A stretch of DNA of 64,000 nt from Stromatinia cepivora (taxonomy: Eukaryota > Ascomycota > Leotiomycetes > Helotiales > Sclerotiniaceae). Both the position numbers and the translations under genes were made by a program. Positions within the stretch are counted from its first letter, which is position 1, and every line of letters starts with the position of its first letter. The notes under the pieces were generated by a model, which did not search any database, was not told the origin of the DNA, and saw only the letters and a program-made list of their open reading frames with translations. Location: positions 1 to 64,000 of the forward strand of contig RCTD01000028.1 in assembly GCA_014898415.1 (NCBI GenBank), in the 5' to 3' direction. Shown piece after piece: positions 1 to 11,759 of the stretch.

Positions 1-119
1 CTGAACCACACGTTATCCACTAAACTCCGCCATGCAATCATGTCATGTATGTCACTTCATGTGACATATGTAAGCCAACCATAACTTAAAACAAAACGCC
101 ATCCGCAATGCAAGTTTCC

Positions 120-3100
120 TTAATCATCAGCCAATTGTCTTCCTCGTTTAACTGCACCATACAATTGGACTTTTGCATCCATAAACAAATCCTCCATTTC
201 ATTTCCTTCATCTCGGCTGAGAGCAGCATCCCCAAGACCCTTGACTAAGCTCAACAACGTCGCTTTGATATTCTGATATGTGGGAGCGGCTGAAGCAGTT
301 TCTACTATTTTCTCCTGTTGATCGTTGGTGCCCTCCTGTGATCCGAATTGCATCTCCTCAGCTATTTGTGATTGTAATAAAGTTTCCTCTGCGTAATCTG
401 GGTCCAGTTGATCAGGTAGTGGGCTTGATCGTTCCTCTAGTTCTGTTACACCAAGGTTCGTGTCGTCAATGGCTTCATTACTAAGAATTGGCATAGTAGG
501 ACGGTCGTTTGCGACTATGGGGGGACTAGCCTCAATGTCACTTGAAGCAGAACTGAACTCCGCGAGGCCATCCATGCTCGAATTATTTTCAATAATAGTT
601 CTAGCCTGGGACGATCGAGTATTTCTTCGACTGGCTCGTTCGGATCGTTCGGATCGAGTAGATTGGGGTTCAGAAACACTTGGTATTATAGCAGTTTCTG
701 GCGTCTTCGCCGGACAACCTTTCCTCTTCTTTGGTGAAGGTAGTGATTGAACTGTGTTGTTGTTTAGTACTCTTTTCGGCTCCCATAAAAAGGAGATATC
801 ACGCTTACCATCTTCTGGTGCCTCCTGACTGTCAGGCACCGCACTACCGATATCTAGAGTTTCGTCGAACTTCCGCTTTTTCCCTAAAATTCTATCCCCA
901 CCCTCGTTCTCGATCTTCATTTTGACTGGCGAATTCTTTCGTCGAGCTGGCCTTGGACTTTTGCTTGTATTGCTTGGACGCGCTTGTTGATTGCCAACTT
1001 GGGGCACCATAATGATAGCAGAACCAGCATTAGAGTCATCTCCTGCAAGTTCCAGCGATATGTGATCCTTACTATTCTTTTTCAAAAGCGGTGCTGGAGT
1101 TTCAGGAATGACGGATTGAATGACCGAGGATCGAGACATGGAGCGGACAGAAGACCTACGTTTCAAACTTGAGATTATGTTTGGTGTCTCGGGGAGAACA
1201 GTATTAAGGGGCACGGTACCAAGCTCTGTTGATGCATGTACCAGGCCACCATCCCGGTCTCGGTTCTCAGCCAACTTGCGATCCACAGATTTTGCGAGTC
1301 TGTAGAAGCTAGATTCATCGAGGTCACTAAGAGGAGAAGAACTGTCATCTGGCATAGAAATTGCCTCTGATGATGTCTGTATCCGAGGTGGCAGTGCTCG
1401 TGGAGAAGAAACAGCATCTTCAAAAATCTCATCGTCGCTTGGCGCTTTATCCGCAGAGACTGCACTTGACTCAACATCAAGAATAGCATCTCCTGGAGTA
1501 TTTGGCGCAGGTGGCGTTGCTGCCGCACCACGACGGCTTCGTCTTGGAGTTGATGGTAAAATTGTATCATTGCTGAAAACTGGACCTTTAAACGTCTCAG
1601 CAACTTGGACCTCGCAAGCGTTGCTAGCTCCATTCTCGGTGGATGGTCGTTGAAAGTTTTCATCTCTAGCCTGCTCCTCGCTACTTGTAAGTTCAATGGT
1701 TGCGTCCATATCTTCGTCTCCACCTGAACACCTAGGTGTACTTCTGTATGTAGACATGGTTTGACCGGGATCAAAAGCATATAATACTTCCTGTGCAGAA
1801 GAACCTAGTGAACGATTTATGGTTGCACCATCATTAAATTCGTCCGGAATGTGAGTAGGAAATGAGGTGGCATTGAATTCATCGGAAGAAGTGGGTGGCG
1901 CCGAAGCACTTTTGTTCACTGGCAAATCAGGCGGTGAAGGTGATTGCTCAAACTGATTGACGCCTTTGTGTGCAGCACTCCATGAAGCACTGTTCCTTGT
2001 CTCGGCCTGTGGCGGGGAGGATGTGATTGCCACCCTATTATCTTTAGAAACAAATGCCGAATGCTTGTGTGAAGCAACCACCACGGCTGGTGGCGAAGAA
2101 GGAGGACAAGAAATATCTTTTGAAGCAAGGATATTACGTGCCGGGGTGGGTGATGATGCAAGAAAAATATCCTGGTTTTCGATAACTTGGGTATCCGGTG
2201 TACTTTGTCTTTGACTATTGACTGGTGTCTCTAAGCGTAGTTTCGAAGCAGATTGGCGTGAAGGTAATTCATTCTGGTTATCGACATGCTTGGAAGTTGG
2301 CCTTGAGCTTGGGGGAGGGCTAGACCTGATATCTGGGAACATAGCTGCAGCTTCAGCTTGTCGTTCCCTGACCTCCTTCTGCCGGTCTGTCAAAAGATCT
2401 GAGTCGTATATCGCTTCCGACAAAGGTGATGAACCTGCGATTGCTTGAAATTGAATCTGAGAGTCGTCGTGTCGTAACTTAGCAATGGAGCTCTTCTTCC
2501 TTGACTTCCTTTTTCCAGGTTCTGGGGTTGTCTCACGAGATCTCTTTCGAGATTCCGCCTTGCTGACTCTAATGACAACTCGTGGAGATGAACCTATTGT
2601 CTTTTGTTTGTGTAATTGAATCATATTGGAAGAAGCTTTGTTTGAGAGATCCGGTAGGTTGACCTCACTAGAAATGTTGCAATCCGTCTGCGTATCAATA
2701 AAAGCGGGAAGCTGCCTATGGTTGTCAGATATCCGATTTTCGGAGCTTTCAGAGAATGACGGAAGAGGGAGATCAGCCATTGGAAGAAGGCTAAACAAAA
2801 CTTCTTTAATCATTGGTGGATATTTTAATTCGCCATTGAAGGAACCAAATGTGTCTTTCCACATTTTTATGGCTGTGTTTGCAATAGACGCACGTTTGCT
2901 TCCCAAGCCAGAGCACAATAATGGTTCTAGGTCGTTCAGTAATTCCGGTAGATTATTAGTAGTAGAACTCAGTAATGAGCAGATCTTCGCCCAGAGAAAA
3001 TTAACCTACATCAATTTAGCTGTGATGTTCAATATATACGAAAGGACCAACTTACGGTTCGAGATATATCACTTCCGCCATGCAGCTTCCCCTCTTCGTC

Positions 3101-6100
3101 GCGTATCCAGCAAACAAGTCCATTTTGTAACCGGGCCAGAGCTTCGCTGAACAACACCTTTGGACATCGAACTAAAAGTGCTTCAACTTCACTAAGTAGG
3201 TCACATATGCTGGAGTGGTCGTTTGATGAAAGCTCGGTATAAGAATACTCTAAGCACTGGGAAACATATTCGTACAAATGGAAATACGGATCGAAGATGT
3301 CGATTCTTGGACCAGCGTTCGCACTACCCCAGAGACGCCGCCGAGTGGCATCTAAGGCTTGCCGGTCTTTTGGGTATGATGCTTGTGCAACTAAAAGTTG
3401 ACAGTATTTCGCTTTCTCGCCACAGCATTCGCCGTTTGATTGCCAAATCAATGCCAAAGTCTTGGCTATTGGTTCAATAACAACGATAGCTCTACCTCCG
3501 TGCCCAGAATCGGTCGTGGCAGACAATACCAAAGCTTTGAAAAGTTCTTCCCATCCTTCCAAAGGCTCCTTTGGTGATAAAGTGATCCCAACGTCAAGAA
3601 TCTTTGCAACACTGCGATATTCACCACCAAGAGGCCGGGCATCATGGATGGAACTAAACACAACACTGTCATCGCGGAAATTAATCGCTGCGGTAGCAAA
3701 TTTTGCCAAAATAGTCCAGAGGCCTTTGCACGATGCGGTATTATCGGTGGGAAGAATATCTAAAAGGTCTTTGACGAGGTCCATTTTCCCCTTACTCTGA
3801 CGCCGAGTTTCGAAAAATGGCGTCAGTATGGCTTGGGCTATTTCTACGAACCTACTATCATTTTCAACACTGGGAGAAGCGCTAGCAAGCAACAGGAATA
3901 GATGATGAAGCGGAGACCTAATTTGGCCCTTTATCTTTCCAGGTCGATGTGAAGGGGTTGCGACGACAATGAAATCATCTTTTTGGCCCATAGATAGGAG
4001 CCTTTCAGTGAACGGCAATACTCCTAGCCCAGATATAACAGTAGTGACAATGGCTTTAAAGCTAGCGAAAAAATTCGCTTCGTCTTTGAGATGAGATGGT
4101 AGGGTATGCAAGCCGTCTGGTCCCTTTTGCCAGATTTTGTACAGTGTGCTGAATAGAAAAGCAAGACATGCCATAGTGTCATTCGAGGTTTTGACTTCCT
4201 TGGCCCCTGCGGATGAAATTGAGGAAATGTAAGTCTCCCAGAGAAGTGAAATTTTGCTTTTGGACATAGCAAACTCCCAATAGAGCAGTTCCATTATCGG
4301 GCTCAGAACTTGGAAGACTCGGTAGGCATTTTTGCGTAGCCATCGGGGATCAAGTCCTGGAAGCTCTTTAGCTGCGACAAGATTATCGTTCAGAGCTCTG
4401 GTTGGTATCCATGGCCGTTGAGTATGTGAGTTGAATAGACCACAGAGAATACTGCATGCGTCACTCAAGTCCTGCCTAGCCGACGTCGGATTTTCCACGT
4501 AATCGCTGGGGGTAAGTCTTCTCCCGACGATTTGAACTATGTATGTATCCCAAAATGTATCAAGTTGTGCTTGAGTTACATTTGGCTTCACCGAGTAATA
4601 CAATAAGTTGCATATGCTGTTAAGAGTTGACTTGCGATATAGATTGTCGGAGTTTGAGACCTTGCGAACATCTTTTCTTTGAAGCTGTGCAATTAGAGGT
4701 TGACTGAGTGTATGCATCATATTCGAAGTGACCTTCTCATCCAGACCAATTACAAATATCATGCGATTCCAAGCCAAATTTGTCGCTAGTCTCGTGTTCT
4801 GATCACTGGAATTGAAACAGACCTTGATTACATCAAGCCATACTTTTATGAAGGCCCAATGCTCTAGCTGCTGGGGGCGAGCACGAAGGAATAATATGAT
4901 AACCGCCCAGATACGAGGAGTAGGACCTGGAGGCTTTCTTGCTGCCATCTTTCGCAATCTATCCGCAAAAAAGTCGATATACTTGACATCATTTCCATCT
5001 GATCCTTTGAAAATTTCCATGACTTTTGATGATACTTTGCTCTCCGTGCCGAGATCAAGGCCAGCCTCTTCACCAAACGCAATAGCAGCAGTCTGAATAT
5101 TTGAGTAACTGCTGAGCATATCACTGAAAAGATCACCAAGCCAATCTGAATTAGAGATCATATGAGATTTGGATTGCCTAAGAAAAGTTCGGTAGATGTT
5201 GATGCGCTGTTCTACGATGCTTTTGCCTCGTACAAAATCCTCAATTTTGTGAATTGCCAATATCAGCTTCGTTACTCTCTCGGCAGTCATGATTCTTGTC
5301 GAGAACTTTTGCTGTGCGATTATGAACATCAGGTGTCTGGCAATTTCCTTTGACATTCCAGGATTTTCGAAAGTCTTCAGGGCGTAGTCCACTATATAGC
5401 TATTGAAATCGGGAGTCAACATGTCTGAAATGGACTTCTTGTGGAGGAAGCTAGATGTGAGCACTAGCGCCTCTTTAGCAAGTTGAATATCAAGAGCTCC
5501 TGTTTCATGTCTGGCATTGAGATCCCGTTTCATAAATTGTAGTATTAAATCCATCTTATCCGATAAAGCCTTCCGATCCGGAACATTGTCGCAGGCCTTC
5601 AAGGCGCTCGACAAGGTCGTGTATGCATCTAGCTTCGAGCTCCTATCTTGCCCAGCCAATTGTTTCGATATTGATTCTAACATTCTGGCGTCGAGTACCA
5701 GAGGGTTTGAAGTTGATGTGGTGTCGCTACATCCGGAAGGTAAAATAGTGTGGAGAGACTCAGGGCCATGGTTTGTCTTCAGGATTGATTTGGTTGCTTT
5801 GCGCTCCGCTGATGGTGTCAGCGGTGAAACAACGTGTGCGGATAGTAGGTGTTTATCGGTGACAATTTTAGGAGGATCTTTGTAGTCGTAATTCTCGGAC
5901 CAGCCCACCTTCTTCCTGGTCGTTGATGGTGTGCTAGTAAGATCCGCAGACGAGTATGGAGTAATGGGCTTAGGTAGTCGAGGTGATTTCTCGTCGGAGG
6001 CTAAGAAAAAACGGAACCAAGCTTGTCGGGGCTCACTGATTTCGGGTTCAGCAGGAATTGGAGGTCTCGGCTCAGGATTATTTGATTTTGCAGAAGATGG

Positions 6101-6115
6101 AGATGGCGGTACCAT
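120..6115 (-). CDS. rif1: Rif1-like telomere and replication-timing protein, two exons
   Basis: Rif1 is a large HEAT-repeat nuclear protein that limits telomere elongation, sets replication timing by recruiting protein phosphatase 1 (PP1), and acts in break repair. Exons are 6115-3056 and 3005-120, with a 50-bp intron (GTAAGT donor, TAG acceptor) in phase 0, giving 1981 aa. I start at the ATG at 6115; the open frame runs upstream to 6349 but that part does not look like Rif1. The long helical N-terminal half fits the Rif1 HEAT array. The exon junction falls in a conserved stretch that ends near LLCSGLGSKRASI. The second half is Ser/Pro-rich and basic, with many SP/TP sites, and probably disordered. 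PP1-docking motifs are visible near the N-terminus: KVGW (residues 69-72) and SILK (110-113). No frame break is seen, so this looks like a functional core gene. Confidence 0.88.
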
Positions 6116-7225
6116 GGCTGCAAGATCACAGCTATCGTGAAGATGAAATAGCAACTGTACCGCGACCCATCTTCTAATCGCGAACAGAAATTTCGTTACT
6201 CGAAGCAGAAAAAGTTTTATAATAATTTGCGATTTACCCGCAGATACTCGACGTGGTTGGAGAAATATGACTTGGTGAACCCAGTCAGTTGAAAGTGAAA
6301 GTAATTGGGCAGAAAACGCGACAAACTTCCAGCTCGCGTCAAAAACCACTTTAACTTTTATTCACCGCTTTTGGTGGATTACTAATACCCGTGTCTTGAT
6401 TGACGAGGAGTACGGTGACGTGAAGGTATATGATACTTGTGACTCACTTCAAGAAAAGATCCGGGAGTTTTTGGACGAAAATAATATTAGTCAAACAGCA
6501 TTTTGTTGGGCACTATCAATATCACTGGCAAATGATAAAAAGTAACAGCCGTACAGCTGAAATCATTCATGGCAAAGAACGGATCAAGGGCTGGAAACAT
6601 ATCTCCTCCAGTCTTTCATGCAGGCTATTGCTTTATGGAGAAACTCAGGATCTTGAAAGTGGAAGAAAAAAAGCGAATTTAGACTGGGGATGGAACTCAA
6701 CCAATTACTCATGGACGGCCTGGATTTGACATTTGGACACAGGGTAATCAGTTTAAAGTTTTGAGGTTGATGAATATCGTGTCATGCATTCGTTTTGATG
6801 GGCTCCCAGTGGGCGAGGGAGCTTTATGTCTGTCGGATCGTTCATCACGGAATGCATTTTGGATTGGCTCTTTTGGGCGTTTTCTGATAGTTACCTGTAT
6901 CTGTACGCACGTGTAGTAGGGCTTCGGGATGCACACTGTGAACAGAGAGACCGGTTGGGGGAAGGGTGGGCTAGTCATATCATTAGCTTTGTATCCTGGT
7001 TGTGTATCAGTTTTACAACAGCTGAATTACCATATACTAAAAGATGTGATACGCGTTAGCCCTTGTCATGCAGTAATACTATGATATCACAGCTGCACAA
7101 TTACTGTCAAATTTTCCATTGCAGCCATATCGACTCTACAGAAACCCGCTAAATAAACCATCATTTAATTTTCATCAACCTCATCTCAAACACCCTCAAA
7201 ACATCCCTCATCAATATAAAAAACA
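6116..7225. other. Intergenic region between rif1 and the membrane-protein gene
   Basis: This holds the upstream region of rif1 and the downstream region of the next gene, which also lies on the minus strand. Short open frames here show no recognisable protein. No RNA gene or repeat was recognised. Confidence 0.5.
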
Positions 7226-9095
7226 TCAACTCATAGCAAACCCCCACCTCCCATCAACTCCCCTCTCATACCTAACCATAACATTCTTCTTCGCCTCCCT
7301 AAACGCCTTATTATCCTTCCCCTCACTAACCCCATACAACGCATCCGCAATCGGCCGTAACAACAAACTCATCCCTATATACGCATTATCCTGCACCACC
7401 ACTCTATTACTCCACACGGCCACTATAAAACACATAATAAACTGCACCATGGGTATCAAAAACACAATCACAAGAAAAAAATAAGTATGATTGATCGCCA
7501 GTGCGAATCCGGTGTGCGGTTCAAGTCCATCGTAATACTTCGAAGGGTTAAAAGCTGCAGTGACAGAAATAGAACTCAGTCCAAAAGCAGCGATTTGTAT
7601 ACCCATCCTTGATACATTTCCATGAATAGGAAGACCCCACATGGTTTTCTGCGGATATGAAAAGGTTTGTTGATAATCATCCGTAGATGAATATCCCGTA
7701 TTAGCGATAGCAGATGCGGCTATGTATGCCATATCATCACTGATAAACGAGATATTTCTAGTATCATTTTGCGTTTCTCCAAGCGTGATGTTACATGTAT
7801 AATACCAGGGATCGGTATCGGAAGCCTCAAAGGCTTGGATGATTGAACAGCGTGGGATTCCGGGACAGAGGTTAGGGTAGTCGGTGAAAAATGTGGTACC
7901 GTTTGCTACGAAAGAACTAACGGATATGGATCCGATGTCCTGAACGCTGATATTGGCTGCGGATGCACCATTGCCGTTTTGAGTTACGCGGTGCGAGGAA
8001 CAGGAATAGTGCATGGAGAGAGTGCGGTTTGTGTAGACTCCTAAGGAACCAGTGTTTTGAGAGGAAGCGCTAGAGGAGTATTCGGTAAATACAAAGACCA
8101 TTTTATTGTTAGGCTGGTCTTCCCATATGCTGTAATTTCCGCTTAGTCCCTGGTAGGGTTCGCCTTGGGATGGTAGGTCGATGATTGATTCGCCTATTCC
8201 GAGATTCCAGGCAAAGCCACCGTAGGCATGGGCGGTGTATTCTTCGTCTTCAGTTTGGGGTTTGGTGTTGTTTCCTTGTGGATAGAAGTGCTCCATGTCT
8301 GGAATCGTCAGGTTACCGGGTGTGAACAAGTAGCTATCGGTGCTGGTATTGAAGCCATATGTTAAACTGATGGCTGCAATGGCTGCTTGAACAAACTAAT
8401 ATTTGTTAAAACCATTGATCTTCTGATTAGATATATCATAAAATAACTTACGAGATTGAATATAAGCCACGAGATAGCCATACCAAAAACCAGCGGTCTT
8501 TTCGAAACAAAAGCCAATTCACCAAGATCCATCAAACTATCCGCGTGTAAAGTAAGATCGAGCTAATATGCCATTAGCAATTCTTCAATACCAAAATCGG
8601 CGATTTCCCACCTACTTCATAAAGATTTCTCTTTCTTGCATGCAAAATTGGCCAACGCGCATTCAACGCCATATCTTTCAACGAAGTCGCAATATTAATA
8701 CCCAAGGCAATACTAATGCCCGTCGTAATCGCATTGAAAATCCTTTTCGAAGTTTCCGTTACCGTACTCTTTCGATTCCAAACTCGCAACGCGACTAAAT
8801 AAGCAATACACAAGATGAGTGTAATTAACCATCGTGCCAAACTCTTGAGTAAAATATGCCAAAATTGTTTTCCGGTCTTGGATTTATAGGGAACAGTTGT
8901 ATAAGCTTGTTCGGGTTTATGAAAATGGCTTTCGAAATGTGAGTAATTTTGCTCGTGGGGAAGTAGGGTTGCAGAGCTGGGTGTGTGGGAAAAATTGCTG
9001 GAGGTTTGCGGGGGTGATGAGGGTCGGATGGGTGGCATAGGGCTGTGCATTTCCAATTGGGGAGGGGAAATTATGGGGTCGTAATTATGTGCCAT
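7226..9095 (-). CDS. Fungal-specific multi-pass membrane protein, three exons
   Basis: Exons 9095-8616, 8562-8452 and 8395-7226 join in phase 0 across introns of 53 bp (GTAGGT donor) and 56 bp (GTAAGT donor), giving 586 aa. The N-terminus (about 75 residues) is Pro/Ser-rich and probably cytosolic. Hydrophobic segments follow near residues 85-105, 125-142 and 180-210. Then comes a long region with many N-x-S/T sequons and cysteines that looks extracellular, and a strong final membrane segment near residues 480-505. The core segment ITTGISIALGINIATSLKDM and the ARWPILHARKRNLYE block are typical of a family widespread in Leotiomycetes and Sordariomycetes. I recall relatives labelled 'formylmethionine deformylase-like', but no deformylase motif (HExxH) is seen, so I do not adopt that name. 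Function is unknown; a surface or secretory-pathway membrane role is inferred from topology. Confidence 0.8.
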
Positions 9096-10468
9096 GTTGT
9101 CTGTACAAATACCACGATATATCGTGAAATTCTATATCTCAAGACTTCAAGTTCAACATAGAACTTTCAACACCGTCGATTTTATATGATGACAATTCAA
9201 GAAATACCAAGCAATTCATGTCGCAGCCTTGGGACAACTCAAATGATAAGATTAAATATTGCGGCTACAAAACAAACTAGATCCTTCGCTGGCGCGGAAG
9301 TATTTTAAGATCTGACATCTGATATGATTGGTCCATTCCCGAAGATTCACAAGATTATCAAAAGTGGCATTTTGTAAATCGCTGCCAAGATATGTTCCTA
9401 TTTTGGAAAATGGGATGTTGAGTAGGTATTGATAGATACATGCGGTGTACGCAAATCGAGAACCATCTATTATGACTTTCTTAAATGCAGTTTTGGGCCA
9501 GAGCTTGCTAATCATGACATCTATCACATCACATGTGTGTGGCAGACAGCTTACTTGGGGAAACCTGTGCCCCAAAAATCAAAATTTTGTAGCTCAACCA
9601 TAATACAAAGGAGATGATGAAGTTTCACGGATGCCGTGGTTTAGGTTAGGACTGCGAGTAAGGAAGTCGGTGCTGTAGATTTCACCGCGGGTGAGAAGAG
9701 AAGTCATCTGAGGTGTGTTTACCCATGATTTTCATTGATAAATATAATATAATACTTTATGTCTAAGTAAGGCGGTTTGGCCGCTGATTTATTAAAGTAT
9801 AGTTTTCTCCCCACCATTATTCCCGGCTCATTCCCGGCTCAATGGTCCGTGACTGAAGATCGTCAAAATCAAAAGCACGTGCCTTCGATAGCCTTGGTGC
9901 CGAAAAAAAGATCGTGTGTTATATATATACGATGTACCTTACACTATCCATAATGTCCGTTACACTTTTCAGCATTTATATACCAATTGCTTTATGCTTC
10001 AGAAGCAAGATACCTGGTTATGGATCTGCATAAAAACAATCCAGCACTCACAACGAAACTGTATTGATGGTGATGGAAGTTACAGGTAAAATAATCGAGG
10101 TCTGTTCCAATCTTGAGAGATTTGACTTTCAACGATCATAATTAACTTGTGAGAACCTGGACAGAGATTGATCCTGTCTGCTGCGATGGCAAACTCTGTG
10201 AGCATAGCCCAAGGCATCGACAGTATCGTATCCTTACTCCATCTTCAACCATTCAATCTGTCATGGATGAGATACAGTCCCAAGGCCTCAACCAATACTT
10301 CGAAGTCCCTCCAATATAGTAGACTCGGCACCATTTATCGAGTATCAAGAATAGCCCTTTTAGGGTTTCCTAAAACTTACTAGGGTTGGGGATAAAACAA
10401 TATACAATGTTCAGTTCCAATTGCGATATATTCCAGAGCATCTTCATCTCCCGGTTCTTTCCGAAACA
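9096..10468. other. Intergenic region with one weak ORF
   Basis: The only longer open frame is on the minus strand at 9252-9575 (107 codons). It resembles no family I know and has no obvious promoter or intron context, so I do not call it a gene. The rest shows no recognisable gene or repeat. Confidence 0.4.
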
Positions 10469-10714
10469 ATGAACATTGGTCCTAATAAGAGGATATTCGC
10501 AGAGGCCTCAACCCCTTACAACGTTCTACATTCCAAGGTACAGTCGGCACGATTACCAGCTAAAAGGAAACGCGTTCCATGGGAACCGAAAGAACATGAG
10601 ACGGTACTTAGGATGAAAAAGGACGGTTGCTCCTGGGAGGAGATTCATGATGCCCTTCCGCATCGAACTCCAGCGGCGATCCAGGTACAGTATTCTACAA
10701 AACTCAAGAAATGA
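10469..10714 (+). CDS. Small SANT/Myb-like domain protein
   Basis: I take the first ATG, giving 81 aa; the open frame upstream has only a TTG. After a basic linker (AKRKR, residues 31-35), residues 36-80 form a single SANT/Myb-like helix-turn-helix: Trp38 in helix 1, a Glu/His-rich helix, then CSWEEIHDALPHRTPAAIQ with Trp56, and a last helix where the third Trp is replaced by an aliphatic or aromatic residue. Such short proteins with one divergent SANT domain are common and multicopy in Helotiales. They probably bind DNA or chromatin, but targets are unknown. The gene sits just before the degenerate repeat region and is intact. Confidence 0.6.
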   Translation: MNIGPNKRIFAEASTPYNVLHSKVQSARLPAKRKRVPWEPKEHETVLRMKKDGCSWEEIHDALPHRTPAAIQVQYSTKLKK

Positions 10715-11109
10715 CCATTGCATCTTATACTACTTTTCTTTATAGAAACAAATCTTTAATGATATTTCTAATTGAGAAAGGGTTTTCGAATTGAATGATG
10801 TAAATAAGTCCGATGCCAACCTTTATCACAACCTATTCTCGGTTGCCTACTTCAACTTGATGCTCAGCTACCCAGATTCGCCTTATTCTCTTCTCAATCA
10901 ACAAAGAAAGCATCCAAACCCTCTATTTCTATCTCAATCCGAAATCATTTTATTCTTTCCCTTATCAATTTGAATATATCAGATTCCAAAGTCTAATATA
11001 TATTAGATGAATGATAAATCGGGCTTTTCCTACTATACTTTCTTCTTTCTGCCTTTACCTCCGCCTTTTCCTTCAATCTCTCGCTTTCCCTTTGTTTTGC
11101 CTCATCTTC
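10715..11109. other. A+T-rich intergenic stretch
   Basis: No gene, RNA or repeat recognised. The open frame at 10791-10973 is short and compositionally like non-coding DNA. Confidence 0.35.
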
Positions 11110-11390
11110 GTACTAACGATTCAATCGGAGACAACATAATTGATCTCCTGTATTTCCTTTGTTAGTACTCCTTTCCCATTCTGTCTCGTCGATTTCAGCT
11201 TGTTCTAAGTCAATAAGCATCACTCGATCTCCAACATCGATAGCATTGTCCAATTTAATATCACCATGAGTTACTCTGTAGCTAATTAGTTAATGCTTTG
11301 TCAGCCTCTTCTAGCTTTCTTTCGAATTCATCGTCCTCTCCACATTTCATTGTCAGATCATATAATCTTTGGTCAATGTGTTACGCCGTT
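11110..11390 (-). pseudogene. Protein-kinase-like remnant (catalytic and metal-binding loop only)
   Basis: Reading leftwards from about 11390, the minus strand encodes a helical piece ending EFERKLEEADKAL. After a shift of frame near 11280 it encodes VTHGDIKLDNAI, then VMLIDLEQAE. These match the catalytic loop (HGDxKxxN) and the metal-binding Asp (ID-L-E in place of DFG) of fungal kinase-like proteins. There is no N-lobe, and a stop follows soon after. It is an orphaned exon-sized fragment, not a gene. It is not a close copy of the kinase-like gene at 47.1 kb. Confidence 0.5.
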
Positions 11391-11759
11391 ACAATCTCAG
11401 ATCATATGGAAGTGATCTAAGGACTGATAGAAAAACTGTAGTGGTTTCTATTAAGGGTTAAACAGGGATTCAATAAGGTTGATATAACAATATTGTATTA
11501 TATAGTAATTAATAATATGAAATACTAATGAATATGATCTTGAATACAAAGCTCTATAGTAAGGAAATTAAGGTTCTGAGGCTTTGCTTAGTCATGTGAC
11601 GTCCGACGCAACATTACCGCATGGACTCCATCAACCAACTAATTGATATTCACATTACAGAAGAGCTTAGGCAACTAGCTCGAACCCTAGATATATAAGA
11701 TCATATCGAAATAAACAGAACAATTATTCAAAACGAGGACAATCAAGATAACTTTATAC

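Noticed and set aside
1175..2161. Long overlapping frames inside rif1 exon 2
   Set aside because: They are shifted-frame shadows of the Ser/Pro/Glu-rich coding sequence, with no independent family signal.
6116..6349. Upstream extension of the Rif1 open frame
   Set aside because: The extra 78 codons are hydrophobic and unlike Rif1; the ATG at 6115 begins a typical Pro/Ser-rich N-terminus and is a better start.
7226..9095. Peptide deformylase function for the membrane protein
   Set aside because: The label I recall for relatives has no support here: no HExxH or EGCLS-type motif, and the topology is that of a membrane protein.
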